From Paenibacillus sp. FSL R7-0204 (GTDB taxonomy: Bacteria; Bacillota; Bacilli; Paenibacillales; Paenibacillaceae), in NCBI RefSeq assembly GCF_038002225.1, contig NZ_JBBOCA010000001.1, positions 3,038,001 to 3,102,000 on the forward strand: DNA of 64,000 nt, written 5' to 3'. Below, in pieces: positions 32,648-41,662 of this stretch (position 1 is the stretch's first letter; the number at the start of each line of letters is the position of its first letter). The notes under the pieces are model-generated. The model had not been told where the DNA came from, did not search any database, and worked only from the letters and a program-made list of their open reading frames with translations. A program made the translations under genes and the position numbers.

Positions 32648-33601
32648 GTGGACAGGGGTAAAATAACGGCTCAGGCCGAGACACCTGCGGCTGAGAATAC
32701 AGGTATGGAGGAGCTGTACCAGAATTATAAAAGCTATGCCTTTTCCATTGCGTACCGGATGCTGGGCGTGGTTGCCGATGCGGAGGATGCGGTGCAGGAT
32801 CTGTTCGCCGGGCTGCAGCACCGGGACCGGAGCGGCATTCAGAATATCAAAGCCTATGTGGCTAAAGGCATGACCAACCGCTGCCTCAATATGCTGAACT
32901 CGGCACGCAGCCGCAGAGAGACTTATATCGGGGAGTGGCTGCCGGAGCCGGTAAGCGAGGGATACGACGGGCCGGAAGCGGCGGCAGAACGCAAGGATAA
33001 TCTGTCGTATGCTTTTCTGGTGTTGCTGGAGCGTCTGTCTCCCGCGGAGCGTGCGGTATTCGTACTGCGTGAAGCCTTCGAATACGACTATGAAGCCATT
33101 GCCGGAATGGTAGGCAAGTCGGGCAGCAACTGCCGGCAGATCTTCAGCCGGGCCAAGCGTATCCTGCAGACAGAGCCGGCTTCCCGGTTACCCTCGCTCA
33201 GATATGTCGCAGTCACCGAGAGTCTGCTGGTCCGCTTCACTGCCGCGTTCACCTCCTATGATGTTGGCGGCATGCTGGAGCTGCTGGGCGAGCATCCGGT
33301 CCTGGTTGCCGACGGCGGGGGCCGCGAGGTGCATACGATTCTCCGGCCGATGACCGGCCGCAAGGGAGTTACTGCACTGCTGACCTCGAAGCGGGTTATG
33401 CACTATTTGCGGGAGTGGAAGCCTTCCTGTGGGCTGCTGAACGGTGAGCCGGGTCTGATCTTCACCGATCAGGGAATCGTGAAGTGCGTGCTCTGCCTGA
33501 GTACGGATTCCACCGGGGAACGGATTCAGAACCTGTATCTCCTGATGGACCCTGCGAAGCTGTCCCATATTACCGTACCGCCGGAGCCGCCGCAGCGCTG
33601 A
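32648..33601 (+). CDS. ECF41-type RNA polymerase sigma factor with C-terminal SnoaL-like domain
   Basis: A 317-residue sigma factor starting at GTG 32648, 11 bases after AAGGAG. Sigma-2 is at residues about 20-85 (LYQNYKSYAFSIAYRMLGVVADAEDAVQDLF). Sigma-4 is at about 115-175 (LSPAERAVFVLREAFEYDYEAIAGMVGKSGSNCRQIFSRAKR). Residues about 190-310 form the fused NTF2/SnoaL-like domain. It contains ADGGGREV at residues 221-228, matching the DGGGK/R signature of ECF41 proteins, where the extension controls activity in place of an anti-sigma factor. The AhpD-like target gene precedes it, and a matching promoter lies upstream of that gene, so the unit is probably autoregulated. A long hairpin follows the stop. 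Confidence 0.9.
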   Translation: MDRGKITAQAETPAAENTGMEELYQNYKSYAFSIAYRMLGVVADAEDAVQDLFAGLQHRDRSGIQNIKAYVAKGMTNRCLNMLNSARSRRETYIGEWLPEPVSEGYDGPEAAAERKDNLSYAFLVLLERLSPAERAVFVLREAFEYDYEAIAGMVGKSGSNCRQIFSRAKRILQTEPASRLPSLRYVAVTESLLVRFTAAFTSYDVGGMLELLGEHPVLVADGGGREVHTILRPMTGRKGVTALLTSKRVMHYLREWKPSCGLLNGEPGLIFTDQGIVKCVLCLSTDSTGERIQNLYLLMDPAKLSHITVPPEPPQR

Positions 33602-33613
33602 TGTCCGGCAACA

Positions 33614-33668
33614 AACCAATAAGACACGTTACTCTCCCTAAACGGGAAGGCAACGTGTCTTATTGGTT
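33614..33668. terminator. Long perfect hairpin between convergent genes
   Basis: AACCAATAAGACACGTT (33614-33630) and AACGTGTCTTATTGGTT (33652-33668) pair perfectly over 17 bp, with a further TCCC/GGGA pair in the loop. It lies between the sigma gene and the convergent UPF0210 gene. T-runs are short on both sides, so it is an unusual but plausible bidirectional terminator. Confidence 0.7.
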
Positions 33669-33714
33669 GTTAGGGGCGTAGGAACATATGCGGCCGGATA
33701 GCCTGCACGCCCAC

Positions 33715-35073
33715 TTAGTTCTTGAAGCTATGGATAGGGGCGGGAATCCGTCCGCCGCGGTTGACGAAGCCCGCACAACTGAACGGGTTGACGGCCATGA
33801 CTGGAGCGTATCCCAGCAAGCCGCCGAATTCAACCATCTCACCGACGTCCTTGCCGATGACCGGAATGACGCGGACCGCTGTGGTCTTGTTGTTGACCAT
33901 ACCGATGGCGGCTTCATCGGCAATGATGCCTGCGAGAGTCTCCTTACTGGTGCTGCCGGGAATGGCTATCATGTCAAGGCCTACCGAGCAGACACAAGTC
34001 ATGGCTTCGAGCTTCTCCAGAGTCAGCGCCCCGCGCTGGACCGCCTGGATCATGCCGTGGTCTTCACTGACCGGGATGAAGGCGCCGCTTAAGCCGCCGA
34101 CATAGGATGAGGCCATGACTCCGCCTTTTTTGACATTGTCGTTAAGGATGGCCAGTGCAGCCGTGGTGCCGGGAGCACCGGCTTCCTCCAGGCCCATGAC
34201 ATGAAAAATCTCTGCGATGGAATCGCCGATCTCGGGCGTAGGGGCCAGCGACAGGTCGATGATGCCGAAGGGTACATTCAGGCGCTTGGAGGCTTCCTGA
34301 GCGACCAGCTGGCCGACACGGGTGACCTTGAAGGCTGTACGCTTGATTGTCTCGCACAGTGTCTCGAAGTCCTGTCCCTTCACCTCTTCCAGCGCCCGCT
34401 TGATCACACCCGGGCCGCTTACGCCCACGTTAATCACACACTCCCGCTCGCCCACCCCGTGGAAGGCGCCGGCCATGAACGGATTATCCTCGACTGCGTT
34501 GCAGAATACGACCAGCTTGGCACAGCCGATGGAGTCGCGGTCCTTGGTGCGCTCTGCCGTCTGGAGAATGATGTCGCCCATCAGCTTCACCGCGTCCATG
34601 TTGATGCCGCTGCGCGAGGAGCCGACGTTGACGGAGGAGCAGACTCTCTCGGTCACCGCCAGTGCTTCGGGGATACTGTCAATCAGAATCCGGTCGCCCT
34701 TGGTACAGCCCTTCTGCACCAGTGCGGAATACCCGCCGATGAAGTTGACGCCTACCTCCTTGGCAGCCTTGTCCAGAATCTGGGCAACAGGCACGTAGGT
34801 ATCGGTATGTACTGCCCCCGCAGCAATCGAAATCGGCGTTACAGAGATCCGTTTGTTGACAATCGGTACCCCGAATTGGCGCTCCAGATCCTCACCGGTC
34901 TTCACGAGCTTCTCGGCGGAGCGGGTAATTTTGTCGTACACCTTCCGGTTGAACACCTTCATGTCGGTATGGGCGCAGTCCATCAGGCTGATGCCCATCG
35001 TAATAGTGCGGACATCCAGGTTCATTTCCCGGATCATTTTATTCGTCTCTTGAACTTCTACAATCGAGATCAC
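33715..35073 (-). CDS. UPF0210 (PFL/DUF711) family protein
   Basis: A 452-residue protein of the UPF0210 family, full length, starting at GTG 35073 after AGGAG. Distinctive segments are [19 protein letters not shown] at the start, [14 protein letters not shown], the Gly-rich [19 protein letters not shown] and [16 protein letters not shown], and the C-terminal SFKN. Members are related in fold to pyruvate formate-lyase-like enzymes but lack its radical chemistry, and their function is not established. The ACT-domain gene (UPF0237) directly upstream is its conserved partner in many Bacillota, implying a protein controlled by a small ligand such as an amino acid. Confidence 0.92.
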   Translation of the reverse strand: MISIVEVQETNKMIREMNLDVRTITMGISLMDCAHTDMKVFNRKVYDKITRSAEKLVKTGEDLERQFGVPIVNKRISVTPISIAAGAVHTDTYVPVAQILDKAAKEVGVNFIGGYSALVQKGCTKGDRILIDSIPEALAVTERVCSSVNVGSSRSGINMDAVKLMGDIILQTAERTKDRDSIGCAKLVVFCNAVEDNPFMAGAFHGVGERECVINVGVSGPGVIKRALEEVKGQDFETLCETIKRTAFKVTRVGQLVAQEASKRLNVPFGIIDLSLAPTPEIGDSIAEIFHVMGLEEAGAPGTTAALAILNDNVKKGGVMASSYVGGLSGAFIPVSEDHGMIQAVQRGALTLEKLEAMTCVCSVGLDMIAIPGSTSKETLAGIIADEAAIGMVNNKTTAVRVIPVIGKDVGEMVEFGGLLGYAPVMAVNPFSCAGFVNRGGRIPAPIHSFKN

Positions 35074-35098
35074 TAGCGCTCACTCCTCTCCTCGCCGG

Positions 35099-35368
35099 TT
35101 AAATCCGGTGCATAATATTGAAGATATCCTCATGCTGCAGCTTGATTTCCACACCGATGTCTTCCCCTACCTGCTGAAGCTCCTCCACAATCTCCTCGAA
35201 GGACTTGCTGGGGGCAGAGATGTCCACGATCATCATCATGTTGAAATAGTCCTGCACAATCGTCTGGGAGATGTCCAGAATATTCAGATTGTGCTCTGCG
35301 AGGTATGTACATACTTTGGCGATAATGCCTACCTTGTCTTTCCCGAGTACCGTAATAATCCCTTTCAA
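35099..35368 (-). CDS. ACT domain protein (UPF0237 family)
   Basis: An 89-residue single ACT domain starting at TTG 35368, eight bases after GGGAGG. The pattern MKGIITVLGKDKVGIIAKVCTYLAEHNLNILDISQTI is the classic ACT first half, and VQDYFNMMMIVDISAPSKSFEEIVEEL the second. ACT domains bind amino acids and regulate enzymes allosterically. It is the first gene of a two-gene operon with the UPF0210 protein 25 bp downstream, so it probably senses a ligand for that protein. Confidence 0.93.
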   Translation of the reverse strand: MKGIITVLGKDKVGIIAKVCTYLAEHNLNILDISQTIVQDYFNMMMIVDISAPSKSFEEIVEELQQVGEDIGVEIKLQHEDIFNIMHRI

Positions 35369-35535
35369 TTGAAAAGCCTCCCGTTATCCATGGTCTGTAA
35401 TCTTCGCTCTTTGCCGCATTAACGGAATGAACGATTTTAATTATTATGTCAAATCAAGGATAGGTTATCAACCAAAGCTTTTGTGTCGGCCTGATCAGAG
35501 ATTTGAGCTTGCATTTTCCTGAGGCTAAAATAATG

Positions 35536-35564
35536 TTGACACTTGATGTAAAATATGATTTATT
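35536..35564 (+). promoter_or_regulatory. Sigma-A-like promoter of the phosphorelay operon
   Basis: A perfect TTGACA (35536-35541) is followed after 17 bp by TTTATT (35559-35564). It lies 38 bp before the first start codon of the three-gene operon. Confidence 0.6.
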
Positions 35565-35601
35565 GTAGTTTTGAAGGATAAGCTGGATATAAGGAGCTAT
35601 T

Positions 35602-37236
35602 ATGACAACGAGAAAATATAAAGAGCTGGTTGAAGAGCGCACAAGAGAAACTCTGCAGAAATGGTCGGAACAGTCAACAGTCGAGGAAAAGGATATTTAC
35701 CGTTTCCTGCATAATCTGAAGGGCACCTCGGGTACTGTGGGTCTAGATGCCGTAGAGGCGTTCTCCGGCAATGCGCTGCTCTATTTCTCGGATGATAACC
35801 ATAGAAGCTGGAAGGAAGCAGAGTGGGGCGATTATCTCTATCCGCTGCTGGAGCTCTTTGAGGAGCCGAAACCTGCGGGCGCGGTGCCCCCGTTGACTCC
35901 CGGGATTGCATTATCCCACGGCAATATCCATCAGCAGTACGAGATTCTGATCGTGGATGATGATGTGGAGCTGGTCGCTTTTTTGCGGGAATCGCTGGAG
36001 CGGCAATCCTATTATGTCAGCATTGCGTTGTCGGCAGGACGCGGACTGAAGCTTTTTTATGAGACTAAGCCGGATTTGATTCTCCTTGATATTCTGCTGC
36101 CGGACCGCAGCGGGATTGATGTACTGAAGCAGATTATCGGCAAAGCCAAGAAAGAGCGGATTCCAATCATTATAATCAGCGGCGAGCATTCTATTGAGGT
36201 TCAGAAGTATGCCTATTCGCTGGGTGTTATGGATTACATACAAAAGCCGGTGGACATCGATTTGTTCCTGGTCCTGATCAAGAACCGCTTCGAACTGAAA
36301 AAGGAGTGGCAGGAATCGATCATTGTCGACGAGCTGACCGGGGCGTTCAACCGCAAGTACTTCAACCAGACGATGAAGCAGCTGATCGCCGATTTCAAAC
36401 GGACAGGCCGGACCTTCTCACTCGCTCTGCTGGATCTCGATCTGTTCAAGCAGGTTAATGATACATACGGGCATCTGATGGGGGACGAGGTGCTGCAGAG
36501 TTTTTCGGAGCTGGTGAAACAGTCCATCCGCACGGAGGATACCTTCTGCCGCTATGGCGGTGAGGAGTTTGCCTTGTTCATGCCCAATACGCCTGCGGAG
36601 CAGGCGCTGCTCGTGATGGAGCGGATTCAGGAGGCCTTTGCGGCCCGGGAATTCCAGGCCAAACGCGAGAGCTTCCATGTTACCTTTTCCTGCGGAGTGA
36701 CCGAGGTCACCGGAGAGGGACAGGATGCCGATATATTGGTTGAGGAAGCCGATCTGGCGCTTTATGCCAGCAAACATAACGGCAGGAACCAGAGCACCCT
36801 GTACAGCCAGGATCTGCTGCTTGGCCAGCGCGAGACGCTGCTGAATGTCATTATTGTGGACGATGATCCGCTGATCCGCAGAATCGTGACGACCCACTTC
36901 GCTGCCTGGCAGTGCGGGACTAACGCCAGAGTGAAGGTGGCGAGTTACGCGGACGGCGCGCTTTTTCTGGAATCGGACTGGTATGCTCCTGAAGAGAAGT
37001 ATGTTATTCTGCTGGACGGCGTCATGCCGGGGCTTGACGGGCTGGAGGTGCTGGAGAAAATCCGCAGCAGTTACCCTGAGCTGAACATTCTCGTGATCAT
37101 GCTGACCGGCCGCAGTAACCAGCGGGATATTATCCATGCGCTGCAGATGGGGGCGGACGATTATGTCATTAAGCCGTTCCATCTGCCGGAGCTGTTGACC
37201 CGGATTGAGCGTCTGGCCCACCGGTTTCTGTTCTAA
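35602..37236 (+). CDS. Diguanylate cyclase with Hpt, two receiver domains and GGDEF
   Basis: A 544-residue signalling protein with order Hpt-REC-GGDEF-REC. The N-terminal Hpt-like helix bundle has FLHNLKGTSGTVG with the phospho-accepting His37. REC1 (about 112-230) has D163 in LILLDILLPDRSG. The GGDEF domain (about 265-400) has DELTGAFNRKYF, the active loop GGEEF at 319-323, and the inhibitory site RTED five residues before it, so it should make c-di-GMP and be product-inhibited. REC2 (about 412-540) has D472 in VILLDGVMPGLDG. ATG 35602 follows AAGGAG. A single-REC protein and a hybrid kinase follow, together making a His-Asp relay that ends in c-di-GMP. Confidence 0.92.
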   Translation: MTTRKYKELVEERTRETLQKWSEQSTVEEKDIYRFLHNLKGTSGTVGLDAVEAFSGNALLYFSDDNHRSWKEAEWGDYLYPLLELFEEPKPAGAVPPLTPGIALSHGNIHQQYEILIVDDDVELVAFLRESLERQSYYVSIALSAGRGLKLFYETKPDLILLDILLPDRSGIDVLKQIIGKAKKERIPIIIISGEHSIEVQKYAYSLGVMDYIQKPVDIDLFLVLIKNRFELKKEWQESIIVDELTGAFNRKYFNQTMKQLIADFKRTGRTFSLALLDLDLFKQVNDTYGHLMGDEVLQSFSELVKQSIRTEDTFCRYGGEEFALFMPNTPAEQALLVMERIQEAFAAREFQAKRESFHVTFSCGVTEVTGEGQDADILVEEADLALYASKHNGRNQSTLYSQDLLLGQRETLLNVIIVDDDPLIRRIVTTHFAAWQCGTNARVKVASYADGALFLESDWYAPEEKYVILLDGVMPGLDGLEVLEKIRSSYPELNILVIMLTGRSNQRDIIHALQMGADDYVIKPFHLPELLTRIERLAHRFLF

Positions 37237-37282
37237 ATGCAATGCATCCCAAGCAGGGATGACTGAAAGGTGAGAGTGAGCT

Positions 37283-37657
37283 ATGGTGCAAAAGGTACTG
37301 ATTGTAGATGATGAAGAGGTTCTGCGTATGCTGATTGAGGATACGCTGGAGGATCTTGATAATGTGGAGACCCATACCGCTGAGAATGGGGGCGAGGCGC
37401 TCGCCAAGCTGGCGGCAGAACCATACGATCTGGTGATTCTGGATTACATGATGCCCGTAATGACCGGCATTGAAGTGCTGAGCGAGCTGGACGGGGAGCT
37501 GAAGAGCCGGACGCCGATTATGATGCTGACAGCCAAGGCACAGGAGATGGACCGTAACCGGGCCAGAGAGGCGGGAGCCCGATATTTTATGCCCAAGCCC
37601 TTCAGCCCGATGGAGCTGCTGCAGCTCGTGGAGGACATCCTGAGTGAGAAACCTTAA
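37283..37657 (+). CDS. Single-domain response regulator
   Basis: A 124-residue stand-alone receiver domain starting at ATG 37283. It has KVLIVDDEEVLRMLIEDTLED with the acidic pair, the phospho-acceptor D54 in LVILDYMMPVMTG, the conserved Thr in MLTAKA and Lys in FMPKPFSP. Without an output domain it may act as a phosphate shuttle or sink, or bind a target protein. It overlaps the hybrid kinase gene by 14 bases and follows the Hpt-GGDEF gene by 46 bp, so it probably links the two. Confidence 0.92.
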   Translation: MVQKVLIVDDEEVLRMLIEDTLEDLDNVETHTAENGGEALAKLAAEPYDLVILDYMMPVMTGIEVLSELDGELKSRTPIMMLTAKAQEMDRNRAREAGARYFMPKPFSPMELLQLVEDILSEKP

Positions 37658-40600
37658 GATTGCAGGCCGGAGCATCAAAACGAAATATTACCGGATTCTT
37701 CTGCTCCTGTTCGTTGCCATTATGGCCGGAGGAATCGGGCTTGTCTTCTATATCAATGTCCAGCAGGAACAGCTGGATCAGAAACGTGATGTGCTGCAAT
37801 ATAAGACGGCAACGATCAACGAGCTGGCGGTGACGCTCAGCGAGGTCTTTTTCCGGGCGAGAGGTTATGTGGCTACCCAGAGCGAGAATGAGCTTGCGCT
37901 ACTGAACGCTGCGGTTAAGGGGCTTGACGGCATTCTGGAGCAGTATTCCTCCCTGAAGCTGTCCCCTGAAGAAGTCCGGTACAGAGATGACCTTAAGGTA
38001 TTCTATGAACAATACAAAAGCCAGACCCTGCCCGAAGTGATGCGTCTGGTGAAGAATAATGATTACGAGGGAATCCGCCACTTGTCTCAAAGCGGCAGTA
38101 CCAGGGCTGTGAACGAATACCTGAGCTACACGAAGCAATTCAAAGCCAATTCGGATGCGCTGCTGAATGAGCTGAACTCCCGCTCCATCAGGCAGGCGGA
38201 TACGTTCACCTTCGTTGCTTTTCTGCTTAGTACCTTGCTTCTGCTGTTCTTCACCCTGCTGATCTGGCGGATGCTCAAAATTATCATCGATCCGATTGTG
38301 AAGCTGGAGGAAGCAACGAATTCGCTGGCGGCCGGTGATGCGGTTCTGCTCGGTAAACTGCATAAGCAGGATGAAATCGGGCGGCTCTATGACGCCTTCC
38401 TGAATATGGCCCATAGCATCCAGGACAAAGAGGAAGAGCTGATGATGCAGAATGAAGAGCTGCACGCCCAGCAGGACGAGCTGCAGGACCAGCAGTACAG
38501 GCTGGAGCGGTCGCTCAGTGAAATCGAGAGCATGATGAAGGCGCTGAATCAGACCTCTGCCGTCGGCATTCTGTCGAACAAAGGCGTGTTCACTTACGCG
38601 AACGATAATCTGAGCGTCTACACAGGGTACAAGAGCTCCGAGGTTATCGGATATACCTACCGGTTGTTTGAGCTGCATAATATTTCGGATTCCCAGGTGG
38701 AGCAGATGATCCGTAAGCTGTCGACCGGCGGAGTGTGGAGCGGGGAGACGGAGCTTGCGACGAAGGAAGGTTCGCCGCTCTGGCTGCAGCTGACAATCAT
38801 GCCGTATCTGAATGATGAAGGTCAGATTTACCAGTATATCCTGATTGCCAATAACATTACCTCGATGAAGAATGTGCAGCAGGAGCTGGCGGAGACGCTG
38901 AAAAGCACGGAGCAGACATCCATGATGCTGGAGCTTAACAATCAGCTGAATCATGAGATTACTTATACGCTGGACAAGCAGGAATTCGCCGAAAAGTTCA
39001 ACAAATACATGAACCGTCTGTACTCGTTCGACTCCAGTCTTTTCCTGCTGGTCAAGGACAAGATAGCGGTGGTCAAAGGGGTTCCGCCGGAGAATGTGGA
39101 GCGGTACATCGGTGAGGGCAGCAAGGAGATTCTGTACCGCCTGAGTGTGGAAAAGTCGTATATGGTGAAGCGGGTGGGCTCGGTCAGAGAGCAGGGAATC
39201 TCCGCCAATGAGGTATATTGTTACGACTACTATACGACCGTGGTAAATGCTGAGGATGAGATTCTGGCAGTCTTCTGCGGAACACGCATCGGGCACCCGT
39301 TCACGGAGGAAGAGACCGACGAAATTCAGGGGATGATGAACCGGGTTGCCCTGGCCATTGAACGCCTGTTCATGTACGAGGAGATTGAGAATGGCCGCAA
39401 GCTGAATCAGGATATTGTGAACAATGTCAATGAGGGCATCCAGTTCGTTGGCACGGACGGCGTTATTCAGCACATTAACAAAGCGCTCAGCCAATTGTTC
39501 AGCTATGAGGACTGGACGGAAGGCATGCTGATTCCCAAGGAGCGCTGGATGGAGCACTTCACCTTCCGGGTGAATGAATCGGAAGAGCTGGGGCGCTTTT
39601 ACCAGAAGGCGATGTCCGAGCATACCACTGACTCCAGTGCGATGAAGTATTCTATCGGCAAGGAAGACATGAAGCATGTGGATGCCTATGCCATACCGGT
39701 CTTCCGCAGGGAGGTCCGGGTGGGGACGCTGTTCGTCCACCGGGACATTACCCGTGAGTATGAGCTGGATCTGATGAAGTCGGAGCTGGTCAGCACGGTT
39801 AGCCATGAGCTGCGGACGCCGCTGTCGAGTGTACTGGGCTTCACGGAGCTGCTGCTGTCCAAAACCATGAAGCCGGAGAAGCAGCTGAAATATCTGGAGA
39901 CGATTCATAAGGAAGCCAAGCGTCTGACGGAGCTGATTAACGACTTCCTGGACCTGCAGCGGATGGAGTCCGGTACACAACTGTACAATGTGGAGAAGGT
40001 CAATCTTAGCGAGACGGTTCTGAGTGTCATAGATCAATACAAGCTGAGCGGTACCCACCATATTCTGCTGGAGGACGAGGCGCTGAATCCCGAGGTTGAG
40101 GTAGACAAGGATAAAATTATCCAGGTGCTGACCAACCTGCTGAGCAATGCGATCAAGTTCTCACCGGGCGCAAATGAAGTGAAGGTCATGCTTCATAACG
40201 AACCGGGCAGCATTGTGGTTAGGATTCAGGACCATGGACTCGGGATTCCGAAGAATCAGATCGGGCAGCTGTTCCAGAAATTCCGCAGAGTGGACAATAG
40301 TGCATCCAAGCGGATTGGCGGTACGGGGCTCGGCCTGGCTATCTGCAAGGAAATTATCGAGAAGCAGAAGGGAACGATCGGGATTGAATCGGTTGAAGGC
40401 GAGGGCTCGACGGTATGGTTCCGTCTTCCGTTGATGCAGGCCGAGACCGGCCACCCGGAGGAGGAGCCTTCCCATAGATGGAATACCGGCAAGGAGCAGA
40501 AGCCGGATGTAATGATTGTGGAGGATGATTACAGTCTGTCGCTGCTGCTCTCGGAGGAGCTGAAGGGCAAGGGCTTCCGGGTCACCCATCACTATCATCC

Positions 40601-40931
40601 GCAAAAAGCTTTTGACCAGGCCGTCAAAACGCCCTTTGTAGCGATCATTGTGGATCTGATGCTGGGCGATGAGCTTGACGGCTGGGATCTGATCCGCATG
40701 CTCAAAGATGATCCCCGGACCGAGAAGGTGCCGATTGTCATCTCCTCGGCGCTGGATAAGGACGATAAGAGTATGATGGATAATGTGCAGAAATATCTGA
40801 CCAAGCCCTATCCGCCAGGCGAGCTGTCGGGTACGCTTCAGGAGATTGTGGACATTCAGCTGAAGACAGGCGAGGTGCTGTTCCCGGATAACGGCGAGGC
40901 CGGGCATGCTTCGCCGCTTGGTGAGAGCTAG
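37644..40931 (+). CDS. Hybrid sensor histidine kinase (HAMP-PAS-GAF-PAS-HK-REC)
   Basis: A 1095-residue membrane kinase starting at GTG 37644 inside the end of the preceding gene. Helices at about 14-36 and 188-210 frame an extracytoplasmic sensor of about 150 helical residues (CHASE3-like in appearance). HAMP (211-265), a coiled coil (265-305), a PAS domain (about 305-420), a GAF-like region (about 430-580) and a second PAS (about 585-700) follow. The HisKA domain has H721 in VSHELRTPLSS. The ATPase has NLLSNAIKFSPG, DHGLGIPK and GGTGLGLAI. The C-terminal receiver has D1004 in IIVDLMLGDELDG. It presumably phosphorylates itself, then its receiver, then the Hpt and REC partners encoded upstream. 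Confidence 0.92.
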   Translation: MRNLKIAGRSIKTKYYRILLLLFVAIMAGGIGLVFYINVQQEQLDQKRDVLQYKTATINELAVTLSEVFFRARGYVATQSENELALLNAAVKGLDGILEQYSSLKLSPEEVRYRDDLKVFYEQYKSQTLPEVMRLVKNNDYEGIRHLSQSGSTRAVNEYLSYTKQFKANSDALLNELNSRSIRQADTFTFVAFLLSTLLLLFFTLLIWRMLKIIIDPIVKLEEATNSLAAGDAVLLGKLHKQDEIGRLYDAFLNMAHSIQDKEEELMMQNEELHAQQDELQDQQYRLERSLSEIESMMKALNQTSAVGILSNKGVFTYANDNLSVYTGYKSSEVIGYTYRLFELHNISDSQVEQMIRKLSTGGVWSGETELATKEGSPLWLQLTIMPYLNDEGQIYQYILIANNITSMKNVQQELAETLKSTEQTSMMLELNNQLNHEITYTLDKQEFAEKFNKYMNRLYSFDSSLFLLVKDKIAVVKGVPPENVERYIGEGSKEILYRLSVEKSYMVKRVGSVREQGISANEVYCYDYYTTVVNAEDEILAVFCGTRIGHPFTEEETDEIQGMMNRVALAIERLFMYEEIENGRKLNQDIVNNVNEGIQFVGTDGVIQHINKALSQLFSYEDWTEGMLIPKERWMEHFTFRVNESEELGRFYQKAMSEHTTDSSAMKYSIGKEDMKHVDAYAIPVFRREVRVGTLFVHRDITREYELDLMKSELVSTVSHELRTPLSSVLGFTELLLSKTMKPEKQLKYLETIHKEAKRLTELINDFLDLQRMESGTQLYNVEKVNLSETVLSVIDQYKLSGTHHILLEDEALNPEVEVDKDKIIQVLTNLLSNAIKFSPGANEVKVMLHNEPGSIVVRIQDHGLGIPKNQIGQLFQKFRRVDNSASKRIGGTGLGLAICKEIIEKQKGTIGIESVEGEGSTVWFRLPLMQAETGHPEEEPSHRWNTGKEQKPDVMIVEDDYSLSLLLSEELKGKGFRVTHHYHPQKAFDQAVKTPFVAIIVDLMLGDELDGWDLIRMLKDDPRTEKVPIVISSALDKDDKSMMDNVQKYLTKPYPPGELSGTLQEIVDIQLKTGEVLFPDNGEAGHASPLGES

Positions 40932-41127
40932 AGTGAGTGCTGAGTATCTGCTTAGTAGGTACATGGGTAATGCAATAATATGATGGATTATAGTTATGGC
41001 GGAACAAGTCTCTTTCGGGGGGCTTGTTTTTTATTTATTTGGGGGTTCTCCCGGGTGGGAAAAGGGCCTTAACCGAACAGAATCAACACCTTCAAAAACT
41101 TGTAGACACACAAGCGAAGAGATTGTA

Positions 41128-41340
41128 ATGCTGAAAAAACGAGTACATGAGTTGGAACGACAACTCGTACAGCAAAGTCATAACGGCATTAAGCCCCCAT
41201 CCAGTGACGGGCTTCGCAAGCCTCCGAATCTGCGGACACCTCCCGTTACGAATGTACTGGAAGAGAAATTCAATACTTCCAAGGGAGAACTTTTAATTTT
41301 AAGTCTATCAGCAATCCCAACGAGTGGGAGGAAGGGTTAA
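41128..41340 (+). pseudogene. IS66 transposase (TnpC) N-terminal remnant
   Basis: The frame from ATG 41128 encodes MLKKRVHELERQLVQQSHNGIKPPSSDGLRKPPNLR (written here as positions 41128-41235). It contains the coiled-coil leader and the NGIKPPSSDGL motif characteristic of IS66 TnpC N-termini (usual form NSSKPPSSDG). After about 36 residues the similarity stops and the frame ends at 41340. A complete TnpC is about 500 residues, so over 90% is missing, and no tnpA or tnpB of IS66 is nearby. The frame is also open upstream to 40996, but that part shows no IS66 features. Confidence 0.7.
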
Positions 41341-41632
41341 CGTAACTACTACTGGTTCTGCTGGAAGGTATCTTATGGGGCTTATGAGTCTTCCAGAGGC
41401 TAACTCAAGTGTTGTAAGTATAGACCGACCTACGCATGATTAAACAACTTTTTCAATTTTGCAATTTAATGGTGCCCCACTTCCAAGCGGGGCAATCACA
41501 ACTCCTCAAAATGATCGTTCAAATGTTAATATAACAAGTAGTTCTTCCGTTCAAATTGTTGTAAATAGTAGTATTTATTGACTCTTACAATATTTAATAA
41601 CTATAATAATAGGCAATGGATTAAGACGACCA
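41341..41632. other. AT-rich decayed region downstream of the IS66 remnant
   Basis: Frame 41303-41443 reads a Gly/Thr/Ser-rich peptide (VNVTTTGSAGRYLMGLMSL...) ending at a TAA near 41441. The same frame then continues (FSILQFNGAPLPSGAI... SSVQIVVNSSIY) to TGA at 41579-41581. This looks like the interrupted C-terminus of a beta-rich surface protein that I cannot name. Confidence 0.4.
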
Positions 41633-41662
41633 TTGTCTAGTATGTTTAAATTGGAGGCACAT

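Noticed and set aside
34201..35076. 291-residue open frame on the plus strand
   Set aside because: Antisense to the UPF0210 gene, whose protein is clearly recognised; the frame arises from GC-rich codon bias.
37899..40061. 720-residue open frame on the minus strand
   Set aside because: It is the antisense shadow of the hybrid histidine kinase, lacks a ribosome site, and shows no domain pattern.
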